A stretch of DNA of 64,000 nucleotides from Bdellovibrionota bacterium (lineage in GTDB: Bacteria; Bdellovibrionota_C; UBA2361; JAFLCA01), in NCBI GenBank assembly GCA_030584005.1, contig CP129486.1:1243556-1307555 (forward strand), in the 5' to 3' direction. The position numbers were made by a program, and so were the translations under genes. Below the pieces are notes generated by a model that did no database searches, was not told where the DNA came from, and saw only the letters and a program-made list of their open reading frames with translations. Below are positions 52,115 to 59,875 of this stretch, piece by piece. The stretch's first letter is position 1. Every line of letters starts with the position of its first letter.

Positions 52115-52582
52115 ATCCAAGGATTGGAGGTGGATTGACCGGTTCAATCCATGTTGGAGGGTGCTGCACTAGAACTCCTTTTATAAATGGCCGTCCATGG
52201 CCATCTAGAGATCGCTCCAAGCTCGGCGCGGGGCCCGAAACGCCCACGCCTCGCTCCAAAACGCCTCCGGCGTTTGCCGCGCCATCCTTGGCCCAGCTAG
52301 AAGCCATTTAAAGAATAGCCTCTAGGTAGGGACCGCCTGAAAAGCACCTGTTTGGGAGGAGGCATAGGGATTTCTCTTATCCAGACCGGTGCCGTAGCTC
52401 AGGTCAGTTAGGAGACCGTCTAGAAGGGGCGCTGCTTGGAGCGCTACTTGAATAGTTGGGAGCCCAGTAAAAGGAACCTCTAGGGCGCGCTAGTGGTATC
52501 CTTGAATTCATGTTGAAGTCCTGGAGCAAACTCGGCAGGGGGCGGATTAGTGGACGGTAGTGGGGCTACCTGAGGTATTGAT
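52115..52582. repeat. Gap with a cluster of dispersed palindromic repeats
   Basis: A GGATTGA-CCGGT-TCAATCC hairpin (about 52132-52150) follows the AmpG stop. Then comes a composite repeat: unit a (52166-52220, AAATGGCCGTCCATGGCCAT ... GATCGCTCCAAG), a G+C-rich spacer, and unit b (52281-52326, GCCATCCTTGG ... GAAGCCATTT ... TCTAGG). A further, inverted copy lies at 52431-52484 (CTTGGAGCGCTACTTGAATAG). No gene is seen. A GTAGCTCAGGTCAGTTAGGAG stretch near 52391 looks like a tRNA D-arm but has no tRNA around it. Confidence 0.6.
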
Positions 52583-52777
52583 ATGGCAACGAAAAGAGTA
52601 TCAGAACGCGGTTGTTGTTTAGTCGAGTACGCGATGCTCATCGCCGTAATCGCAATAGTGAGCGTTTCCGCTGTCGAGAGTTTTGGTTCATACGTAGATT
52701 GCCGGTACAATAAGAGCCGTGTTGCATTCAACGAAGCAGGTGGCGGCACAGAAGGCGCGGAAGGCTACATGTGCTAG
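52583..52777 (+). CDS. Flp-type pilin-like small protein
   Basis: A 64-residue protein with the class IVb/Flp prepilin pattern: short polar basic leader (MATKRVSERG), then CCLVEYAMLIAVIAIVSVSA as the conserved hydrophobic helix. In Flp pilins the motif reads G-A-T-x-x-E-Y; here two Cys follow the cleavage-site Gly and the Glu and Tyr are kept. A ribosome binding site (GAGG, 7 bases upstream) supports the start. The tail is polar and ends in Cys. Tad-assembly genes are not in the window, so its machinery must lie elsewhere or it is an orphan. Pilin identity is a good but not certain reading. Confidence 0.65.
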   Translation: MATKRVSERGCCLVEYAMLIAVIAIVSVSAVESFGSYVDCRYNKSRVAFNEAGGGTEGAEGYMC

Positions 52778-52820
52778 CCGCGATCTACGGCTCGAAGCAC
52801 GGTTCATTTTTGCGACATTC

Positions 52821-53642
52821 TCAGGGAGCTTTTGGCTCTGGTTTCACGATGTGAGCGACGGTGATTACTACCACCTGTGCACCGCCTTCGGCGTCCGTGT
52901 CGCTGGTGGTGATATCTCTGTCATGCGGGGAGATTATCTCTCGCATCTTCTCATGAAATACCTTGCCCTCTTCTCGAATTTCTCGTCTTAACGGTTCCAT
53001 CGATTTCAGCAGCACGTTGTCATAGGTCGTGCGCAGATGCAGGTTGCGCTGTTTGCCCGCATGTAGGTTTTCTTCCACTGCACCGCACATCGTGTCCACA
53101 TTGCGCGCCAAGAGATCGAGGCCCTTTTGTATATCGGAGGATCCCCACGCCACGACCTCCTTGATCCGGACCATGTCATTCCTGCGCTCGACGGCCCCCG
53201 AGCGTTCGAGTTCTGCCAGTACGGTCGAGTATCCAAGGTGAGCACTCACGGACGCCACCAGCTTCTCGAACTCGTTCTTGGTCCCCGTGCAGGTCAGCGG
53301 GCGCGGACGGCCGCGGGAGTCCTGAAAACGGCGGTCACGTTCCCACTGGCCCAAGATCCGCGAGACTACGTTCAGAGCCAAGGGTGGAAGTTCGTCGGGA
53401 CTACGGTTGCATTCGAGAATATCGTTCCTATTAATGCCGGTCATGGCGCTCACGCGGCTGGTGTTTGTAGGAAGCTTCTGGGTTCTAAGTTCTGCTTCCG
53501 CAATCAGAATATACTCGCGCTTAAGAAGGGCGCAGAGTTCACGAAATGCGAATCCCTGGCGCAGGGCAAGGCGCAACAAGGGGCGAAAGAGGCGACGCAT
53601 TACTGCGTCAAGGGGTCTCGCTTCTTGGGTGCTAGAGGCCAC
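52821..53642 (-). CDS. DUF6502 family protein
   Basis: A 273-residue protein matching the DUF6502 family. Characteristic segments are RLFRPLLRLALRQGFAFRELCALLKREY near the start, a winged-helix-like RVSAMTGINRNDI, then ILGQWERDRRFQDSRGRPRPL, whose 'W..D..F.D..GRPR.L' wording is typical. A long charged helical C-terminal half follows. The GTG start at 53642 has AGGAGA 5 bases upstream. The DNA-binding-like N-terminal fold suggests regulation or phage/DNA-related roles, but the family function is unknown. A 13-bp palindrome lies about 60 bases upstream. Confidence 0.8.
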   Translation of the reverse strand: MASSTQEARPLDAVMRRLFRPLLRLALRQGFAFRELCALLKREYILIAEAELRTQKLPTNTSRVSAMTGINRNDILECNRSPDELPPLALNVVSRILGQWERDRRFQDSRGRPRPLTCTGTKNEFEKLVASVSAHLGYSTVLAELERSGAVERRNDMVRIKEVVAWGSSDIQKGLDLLARNVDTMCGAVEENLHAGKQRNLHLRTTYDNVLLKSMEPLRREIREEGKVFHEKMREIISPHDRDITTSDTDAEGGAQVVVITVAHIVKPEPKAP

Positions 53643-53699
53643 GCGTTCTCCTAATGAATGTAGGTCGACTGGCTACCGACTGGGCTTAAGGATTTTATC

Positions 53700-53712
53700 G
53701 CACAAATTGTGC
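53700..53712. promoter_or_regulatory. 13-bp palindrome upstream of the DUF6502 gene
   Basis: GCACAAATTGTGC is a perfect palindrome around its centre base. It lies 58 bases before the GTG start of the DUF6502 gene, in a gap otherwise without signals, and could be an operator. No regulator is identified, so the function is inference. Confidence 0.35.
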
Positions 53713-53804
53713 ACAAGGCAGAGAACCATTCCACCACTGAGACCGGAGACGTTACCTCCAGGTTCCCTAGGGAAGGGGGGCGCAGGCCGGCCCTCTCGGG
53801 CTCC

Positions 53805-54897
53805 TCAGGGAGTGCTGTGGCACTCTTTCTGGGCCTCCTCTGGGAGCTCATCCACCCAGGCTCTTAACAGGGTGTAGGAGACGGCCAGGATAATGGGGCC
53901 GATAAACAGACCTATGATACCGAAGGAGATTAGACCACCAACCACACCGGTGAAGATCAGCAGCAGGGGCAAGTTTGCTCCGCGCTGTATGAGAAAGGGC
54001 CTCACAATATTATCGACACCCATGATCAACATCGAGAACACAAGAAACACGGTGCCCCAGAGCATCTGACCGTTCCAGTACAGCCACACCAGAAGAGGAA
54101 TCAACACGGGACCTGCGCCGATCTGAATGACTGCAAGCATAAAGATGACTGTGGCCAGCAGTATGGGGTAGGGAATCCCCACGATCAAAAAGGCGATCGA
54201 TGCGAGCACCGCCTGTAACAGCGCCGTGAGTACTACCCCCATAGCAACCGCGCGCACCGCTTGTGCGGCCAGTATGGTTACCTGTGCGCCACGCTGTCCG
54301 CCTAAGCGCGTTGCGAAGCGCATTACGCCCCGCCCAAAGACTTCGCCGCGCATGAACAAGACTGCGGCAAAGATCACTGTGAGCAGGAAGTGCACAAGAA
54401 GAAGGCCGGCGCTGCCGATCTGTGACACTATCCAGCCCAAAAGAGATTCTAAGTACGGAGAGACCGTCCGTACGAGCTCATCGCTCCCGGAGCGTGCTAT
54501 GTCATTCCAACGCACGGCGATGCGTGATCCTACCACCGGCAGTTCATGCAGCCACTGGGGAGCTTCGGGGATGCCCGCAGTTTGCAGGGATCGAATCCAT
54601 CCGGCCATGTCGTCCCGGTGTTCGAGTACGGCGCTGAGCGCGATCCAGAGGGGAACGATTACCAGGAGTAGCAACGACAGGGTCAGCAGTCCCGTTGAGA
54701 GGGAGCGGCGGCCTTTGAAATAGCCTTGCAGCTTCAACATGACGGGCCAGAGGGGGAATCACGATCAGCGTTGCCCAGAGGAATGCGAAGAAAAATGGAC
54801 GCACGACCCAAAAACTGCCCACCATGAGTATGCCGATGCACAGGACGACGAGAGTGACGCGGGTAACGTCCTTTGAAAATGCTTGGGTGTGTTCCAC
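53805..54897 (-). CDS. AI-2E/PerM family transporter, frameshifted
   Basis: A second AI-2E family membrane protein, about 364 residues when joined. The N-terminal part (54897-54755) reads MEHTQAFSKDVTRVTLVVLC and FWVVRPFFFAFLWATLIVI in one frame. The rest continues in another frame from about 54752 down to the stop at 53805 with MLKLQGYFKGRRSLSTG and eight spans (GIGLFIG-like FGIIGLFIGPIILAVSYTLL at the end). The break falls exactly in a G5 run (54752-54756). With four G the frames join as VIPLWPVMLKLQ, the normal family wording, so one extra base is almost certainly an error. Substrate unknown. It is divergent from or independent of the DUF6502 gene. Confidence 0.85.
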
Positions 54898-55034
54898 GAG
54901 TATTCCCCCGACTTAAGTAGTGCGACAAAATTTATTGTACCGCCTTCTTAGCATGGATTGTGGCCAGCCTTCGATCATTGATGCAACAGGCTGAATTCCG
55001 ATCCGCGGACGGCCGCGGCTCCCGGTCCAGAGAT

Positions 55035-56288
55035 TCACCACACACGCTGCCAAATCCCGTTTCGTACCTCGATTACGACCGATCGACGCTTGGAACTGCG
55101 GCTTGTCGAGAAGGTCAGCGGGCCCGCGGCTCCCTCGACTCGTACGTGCCGGAGCTGCTCCCCAAGGCAGGCACTACGCTGTTCTACCCCCTTGCAGGAC
55201 CGCGCAGCCGAGGCGATCGCCTGTCCAGCATCGTAGGCAAATGCGGCCTCAACACGCGGCGGAGAGGCAAAGCGCGCTGTGAAGCGCTCAACGAACGCCT
55301 TCTGGTGCGGCGCCAGAGCACCCTCGACAAAATCTACCCACAGGCTCTGCGCACGGTTCTCTTCGTACAGCGCGCGCATGGCGGGGGTGTCAGACGCGGG
55401 GAGGAAGGGAGCAAAGACGTGAAAGGTGGGTATGCTCATCAAGGACAGCGACTTGAACTGGACCATGATAACTCCCGCGTCACGAAAGTCACAGAGAGCA
55501 AATGCCTGCGGTTGCTTCGAGGCCAGTTTGAATAGAATCGAGCGGAAATCACCTTCACCGGGCAGGAATAATTCCTTGGCGAGGACGTTGAGTGCCAGCG
55601 TTCTGGCACGATCTTCGAAGCCATGCAGAATGTCTTCACAGGCTTCATTCTGTTCCGAGAGCAGAACGACGCTGCGGTGGCCTGCCTTATGGACGGCTTC
55701 GGCGAGAGTGCTTCCCTGTTCGAAGGCCTCCGACCAATCCTTGAAGGCGAGATCGTAGTTCTTAAGGGGACGATCGGTTCCGGAGGTGGAATAAAACAGC
55801 GGAATCTGAGACTGCTTCACTATATCGACAACCGGAAGCACCAGGTGCGATATGGCAGAAAATACGAGGTCTACTCCATCAAGCGCGACCAGCTTCTTCA
55901 CCCCAAGCACTGCTTTGCCGGCGTCCCCCAGGTTATCTTCGGCCACGAGCTCTAGCAGGCCTGGGGTGGCCAGGTTTGCTTCTTCAAACGCCAGGGTGAG
56001 TCCGCGCAGCTGCTGCTCTCCGCTCGATGCCAACTTCCCTGAGAGGGCGAGGGATGCGCCGATCTTGAAACGGCGCGGTTCTTCGGCATGGAGAGCCGGG
56101 ATGCTGGCGGTGAGAACGAGGAGGAGCGCTAGCCTCACTAGTGTAGGGAACGGAACCCGTGACCTGAAAAAGTGTGAGCAACTGTGGGTCTCCGCTCGCG
56201 GGCCATCCGGCCTGTCTTGAGCTCCTATATACTCGTAAAGTGAGCACATAATTCCGAGTACTTTTCCCCACATCGCTGACTGGTTCAT
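55035..56288 (-). CDS. Branched-chain-type ABC substrate-binding protein
   Basis: A periplasmic binding protein of the LivJ/Peripla_BP_6 type. The long frame (417 codons) contains an internal hydrophobic signal core (LALLLVLTASIPALHA) so the true start is probably downstream of 56288, at ATG 56249 or GTG 56138; none has a strong ribosome binding site. The mature part begins RFKIGASLALSGKLASSGEQQLRGLTLA, the family hallmark. It continues with LELVAEDNLGDAGKAVLGVKKLVA, DVLFSA-like VDLVFSAISHLVLPVVDI and a C-terminal AFAYDAGQAIASA. Such proteins bind amino acids, amides or aromatic acids. No permease or ATPase genes are adjacent, so it is an orphan or serves as a receptor. Confidence 0.85.
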   Translation of the reverse strand: MNQSAMWGKVLGIMCSLYEYIGAQDRPDGPRAETHSCSHFFRSRVPFPTLVRLALLLVLTASIPALHAEEPRRFKIGASLALSGKLASSGEQQLRGLTLAFEEANLATPGLLELVAEDNLGDAGKAVLGVKKLVALDGVDLVFSAISHLVLPVVDIVKQSQIPLFYSTSGTDRPLKNYDLAFKDWSEAFEQGSTLAEAVHKAGHRSVVLLSEQNEACEDILHGFEDRARTLALNVLAKELFLPGEGDFRSILFKLASKQPQAFALCDFRDAGVIMVQFKSLSLMSIPTFHVFAPFLPASDTPAMRALYEENRAQSLWVDFVEGALAPHQKAFVERFTARFASPPRVEAAFAYDAGQAIASAARSCKGVEQRSACLGEQLRHVRVEGAAGPLTFSTSRSSKRRSVVIEVRNGIWQRVW

Positions 56289-56432
56289 CCAAATTTCAGG
56301 CTGGGAGGGCGTATCGAGTATTGTTACACTTGATAGGTAATAGAACGCTTCCCCAACTGAATGTCCAGTCTGTCTTTGAATTGCCGATTCGTCAGGGGGG
56401 CGATCTAACAGCGCTAGTAGGAACCTGCAGCA

Positions 56433-57431
56433 GTGGAGACCAAGTTCTCATTTCAACTGAGCGAACAGGACCATTGTTGGTACCTTCACTATTCGCAGTT
56501 TGTGGCCGAGTGGGGAAAGCGCCTGCGGCGCCGCACCAACCTTATTACAGTGCTTTTCCTGCTCGCAGCATTGGTTAGTTATCGTGTTATCACCGGAACC
56601 GAATGGCAGTTGATTGCTGATATTCCGGTGCTTGTTGTGTTTGTTATCTTTTACCTGGCGTTGTTCAAGCGCGGCATGAAGCGCGAGATCCCGAAACTCG
56701 TGAAGAAGCAGATGCAACGCTATGGAGCAAAGGCTCCCGTCGGGGAATTCACGCTCTTGTTGAACGCAGAGGAAGTTCGCGAAACTAATCCACGCGGCAT
56801 CGATGTTCGTTGTGGCTGGGACCAGATCCGGCGCATCGAGGAGATCGAGCACTATGTAATAATAGCGTCTCGCGCGGCGCTGACGTTTCTTATTCCGCTG
56901 CCTGACCCGAATGAGCGGAGACGGTTATTGGAATTGGCGAGACAGTATTGGAATGAGGCCCGTATGAACATGAAGCCTGCACAACAGCGTGACTCTTCGG
57001 AACTCATGGGAGTGGTCAAGCAGGGCGTGCTTGGCGGACTCGGACTTCTGATAATGTTTGCAGTGCTGCAGTATGGATTGCAGTACCTCGGCCCGCAACT
57101 GGGTCCTGGATTGGCTTTGAAACAGGTGTCGGAACAGCTCAGGATCAAGCGCAGTGAGATAGTAAGTGAAGGCGAAGTGTTCTCGGTGCTTGGCGAGATT
57201 GAGAATAGCGGCGATGACGTGATTCAAAGCTATGAATTGGAAGCAAACTTCTTCGACGAGTCCGGTACATTCATGGAACAGTGCAAATATTGGAGTAATG
57301 GACCGCTGGGGCCAAAGCGAGTTGCCTATTTCAAAATACCCTGCGATGAGACTTCACCCTCCCGATTACGTGCATCGAAGCGGCATGAGGTACATGTAGT
57401 TTCAGCGTATGTTGCCCCTGAGCAACCTTGA
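56433..57431 (+). CDS. YcxB-like membrane protein with FxLYD-type domain
   Basis: A 332-residue protein. The N-terminal half has two spans (NLITVLFLLAALVSYRVI, LIADIPVLVVFVIFYLALF) and a YcxB-like PH-type segment (GEFTLLLNAEEVRETNPRGIDVRCGWDQIRRIEE). A third span follows near residue 205 (VLGGLGLLIMFAVLQYGLQ). The C-terminal 100 residues form a secreted beta domain of the FxLYD type (VFSVLGEIENSGDDVIQSYELEANFFDESGTF). The function is unknown; this layout is seen in envelope or secretion-related proteins. The last 106 bases overlap the 3' end of the convergent zinc-ribbon gene. Confidence 0.7.
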   Translation: METKFSFQLSEQDHCWYLHYSQFVAEWGKRLRRRTNLITVLFLLAALVSYRVITGTEWQLIADIPVLVVFVIFYLALFKRGMKREIPKLVKKQMQRYGAKAPVGEFTLLLNAEEVRETNPRGIDVRCGWDQIRRIEEIEHYVIIASRAALTFLIPLPDPNERRRLLELARQYWNEARMNMKPAQQRDSSELMGVVKQGVLGGLGLLIMFAVLQYGLQYLGPQLGPGLALKQVSEQLRIKRSEIVSEGEVFSVLGEIENSGDDVIQSYELEANFFDESGTFMEQCKYWSNGPLGPKRVAYFKIPCDETSPSRLRASKRHEVHVVSAYVAPEQP

Positions 57432-57991
57432 GAGGGTTGATCTGCGGTGAGACTTGAGGCCGCTTCCATGTTCTGAGTAGCTTTCGCCGGTTGTCGATCG
57501 TTGGCGAGTTGTATCGCCTTATCGAATGATTTCACCGTCAACTCCCGTGCCAGCTGCAGGATGTGCTGAGCGGATTCGATGATCGGTTGTGTATCCAGAT
57601 GCACATGCATCTCGATAGTGCCTTTATGCACCGCGAGCTCCAACGCGAACTGCTTGCTGGGGCTATTGACGCATTCTCGCACCTCTATGCTTGGAGGGGC
57701 GGCATGCTCCGTACGGGAGGGGGTAAAGGCCATGTGCAGATCGGTGTCGACTGTTGGGTACTCCGGCTCAACAGCGATGTACGGCTGGCGCATACGCTTT
57801 CCGCGAACGAGGCGCATCAGCGTAGAGAAGGGATCGAGCTGGAATCGTATTCCACAGGAGGGACAGAAACGTGTTTTGACAAAGATGCCCCTGAGGCTTC
57901 GTCGGGTACGATCGACCTCGCGGGTATGTCCTCCGCACATGGGGCAGCAGCGCGTCAGGATCTGCAGATATGAGGAGGTGTCATCGTTCAT
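57326..57991 (-). CDS. Zinc-ribbon hypothetical protein
   Basis: A 221-residue protein with an N-terminal zinc ribbon: RCCPMCGGHTREVDRTRRS and a second CPSCGIRFQ about 20 residues on, the four Cys binding one Zn. After a basic linker comes a helical part (IEMHVHLDTQPIIESAQHILQLARELTV). The ribbon resembles those of small regulatory or RNA-binding proteins but no family is recognised. The frame continues upstream past ATG 57991 (MNDDTSSYLQ), but that portion is not coding-like. Its 3' end overlaps the convergent YcxB-like gene by 106 bases, so one of the two ends may be misjudged. Confidence 0.55.
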   Translation of the reverse strand: MNDDTSSYLQILTRCCPMCGGHTREVDRTRRSLRGIFVKTRFCPSCGIRFQLDPFSTLMRLVRGKRMRQPYIAVEPEYPTVDTDLHMAFTPSRTEHAAPPSIEVRECVNSPSKQFALELAVHKGTIEMHVHLDTQPIIESAQHILQLARELTVKSFDKAIQLANDRQPAKATQNMEAASSLTADQPSQGCSGATYAETTCTSCRFDARNREGEVSSQGILK

Positions 57992-58394
57992 AAGTGGCGT
58001 TTTCTTGGACGCCGAAAAGAGGCTTACCCACGCTGCCCCGCACCCCTTAGCTTTTGAGACGGCCAGAAGGTGGAAAACCCTTAATACTTTCTTGTATCGC
58101 TCCCCGATGAAGCCTGGGGGGCAGGGCCAATGGACCAGTCTGACAATCGATCTCTTAGTGATTAACTCAATCAATACGGTATAGTTAGCTGTTTCAAGAT
58201 GGGGCGGGAGGTGCGCAGTTGAATAACGCCATTTTTGAACCGCAGTTCGAAAAGTGCGCACAACCAGCGTTTGAACAGCAAACCGATGCAGCGAACTCCG
58301 GCAGCATGATGCGGCAGAAGGCGCAGCTTGGGCGCATTAGTCCGCGGGGAGGGAGATTGCGATGCTGCTTGGCAGGTTGAAATTACGTCGCCGC
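57992..58394. other. Noncoding gap
   Basis: 403 bases between the zinc-ribbon gene and the end of hmgA. No convincing coding frame and no RNA gene seen. A TTGATT-like -35 on the minus strand near 58155 may belong to the zinc-ribbon gene promoter. Confidence 0.3.
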
Positions 58395-59546
58395 TCAACC
58401 AATCCAACTTCTCACATAACTGGGGTCGAGGTATGGCGCGGCCTGCTTAGTGAGACGCAGGGGTAAGAACGTATCAAGCATCACAGCCAGCTCCCGAGTT
58501 TCTCGCTTGCCAAGCGATGCTTCCACCGTTCCAGGGTGCGGACCGTGCGGGACTCCTGCAGGATGCAGGGTAAATGAGCCGGTTTGAATGCCCTTGCGAC
58601 TCATGAAGTCACCATCTACGTAGTACAGCACCTCATCGCTGTTCACATTCGAGTGGTTGTAAGGCACCGGGACTGCTTCCGGATGGTAATCGTACATCCT
58701 CGGCACAAATGAGCAGATGACAAATCCGTCACCAGCAAAGGTCTGGTGCGTTGGTGGCGGCAGGTGCACTCGCCCCGTGATCGGTTCAAAATCTCCGATA
58801 TTGAAGATCCATGGATACAGTCGGCCATCCCAGCCCACCACATCGAAGGGATGGTGATCCATTACGACTCTGTGCAGCGCATCGCCCATCTTGACTATAA
58901 CAGGAAAGTCTCCCATCTCATCGATGCACTCGAGCTTCTCGGGCAGTCTGAAATCGCGCTCGCTGTAAGGACAATGTTCGAGTAGTTGTCCGAACTCATT
59001 ACGGTAGCGTCGTGGAATCTGAATGCGGCCCCCTGACTCCACTACGAGCAACCGGCAATCCTTCTCGCAGCGCATCTGGTAGGTAGTCCCTACCGGGATA
59101 ATAATATAGTCGCCCTGTCGAAAGGGCAGGTTGCCAAAGACTGATCGCACTATGCCCCCTCCCGCATGGACGAAGATGACCTCATCGGCCATGCCGTTAC
59201 GGTAAAAATAATCCATGGGCGCATTGGGTGTGGCGAGGCCAAGGTTGACCTGAGCATTCGCAAAGAGCACTACCCGCGACGTAATGGGATCTCCTGACGA
59301 TTGAAAATGCGCGCTGCTGAGGTGACGCGGCTCTAATCGGTCATCCTCGAGTAGTTCCACTGGCTGTCTGCGAACGAGCTCAGAGGATTTCAAGCGTGTG
59401 GGATCCCAATGGTGATACAGGAGTGACTGCGCGCCGCTAAAGCCCTCCGTGCCCATGAGCTCCTCGCGGAATAGGGATCCGTCAGGTTTGCGGAACTGCG
59501 TGTGGCGTTTTCTGGGGAGTTGGCCGAGCCGGTGATAGATAAGCAT
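58395..59546 (-). CDS. hmgA: Homogentisate 1,2-dioxygenase
   Basis: A 383-residue iron dioxygenase that opens the homogentisate ring to maleylacetoacetate. Cupin-fold segments are present, with iron ligands in YNHSNVNSDEVLYYVDGDF (His, Glu) and TLHPAGVPHGPHPGTVEAS (His). The starts LIYHRLGQLPRKRHTQFRKPDG and GTEGFSGAQSLLYH are diagnostic. ATG 59546 is preferred to 59624, as the intervening residues are not conserved. It receives homogentisate from HPPD (28474), 30 kb away. A 13-bp perfect palindrome 33 bases upstream may be its operator. Confidence 0.95.
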   Translation of the reverse strand: MLIYHRLGQLPRKRHTQFRKPDGSLFREELMGTEGFSGAQSLLYHHWDPTRLKSSELVRRQPVELLEDDRLEPRHLSSAHFQSSGDPITSRVVLFANAQVNLGLATPNAPMDYFYRNGMADEVIFVHAGGGIVRSVFGNLPFRQGDYIIIPVGTTYQMRCEKDCRLLVVESGGRIQIPRRYRNEFGQLLEHCPYSERDFRLPEKLECIDEMGDFPVIVKMGDALHRVVMDHHPFDVVGWDGRLYPWIFNIGDFEPITGRVHLPPPTHQTFAGDGFVICSFVPRMYDYHPEAVPVPYNHSNVNSDEVLYYVDGDFMSRKGIQTGSFTLHPAGVPHGPHPGTVEASLGKRETRELAVMLDTFLPLRLTKQAAPYLDPSYVRSWIG

Positions 59547-59578
59547 AGTGTTAACGGATAAGTGCCGAGTACTCTGTA

Positions 59579-59608
59579 GGGATACGCTGAATAAGTTCAG
59601 CGTATCCC
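59579..59608. promoter_or_regulatory. 13-bp perfect palindrome upstream of hmgA
   Basis: GGGATACGCTGAA (59579-59591) and TTCAGCGTATCCC (59596-59608) are exact reverse complements around TAAG, 33 bases before the hmgA ATG. No U-tract follows on either strand, so an operator or a leader-RNA hairpin is more likely than a terminator. It could bind a repressor responding to tyrosine breakdown products; that is inference. Confidence 0.5.
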
Positions 59609-59760
59609 CAGAGGAGTAACACACCCGTCCTTAAGCGCCAGATGAGTTCGAGCTCGCCGCAGATATGCGGAAGGGGACCGCGGCGCCAAGATTTTATATC
59701 ATTATATCAACAGGTTAGATCGTTCTACGGGTTGCCCGTCGTGGCAAGAAAAAAATTCTC

Positions 59761-59787
59761 TCAAGTCTCCCCACAACGGGTCGATAT
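59761..59787 (+). promoter_or_regulatory. Sigma-28 (FliA)-like promoter
   Basis: TCAAGTCT (59761-59768), an 11-base spacer, and GTCGATAT (59780-59787). FliA promoters have TAAAGTTT-N11-GCCGATAA, so each half matches 6 of 8 bases with the exact spacer. It lies about 90 bases upstream of the flagellin-like gene, the expected target type. Confidence 0.55.
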
Positions 59788-59875
59788 AAGGTGTGTGTGG
59801 TAACGCCCCATGGAGGCCACTTCGGAAGTCGCTCAATACGGAGCGATGACCTGCTACAAGGAAGTGGGTTGACCT

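Noticed and set aside
52381-52450. tRNA-like sequence GTAGCTCAGGTCAGTTAGGAG
   Set aside because: Resembles a D-arm, but there is no anticodon stem, no T-arm (GTTCGAATC-type) and no acceptor stem; it lies in the repeat cluster.
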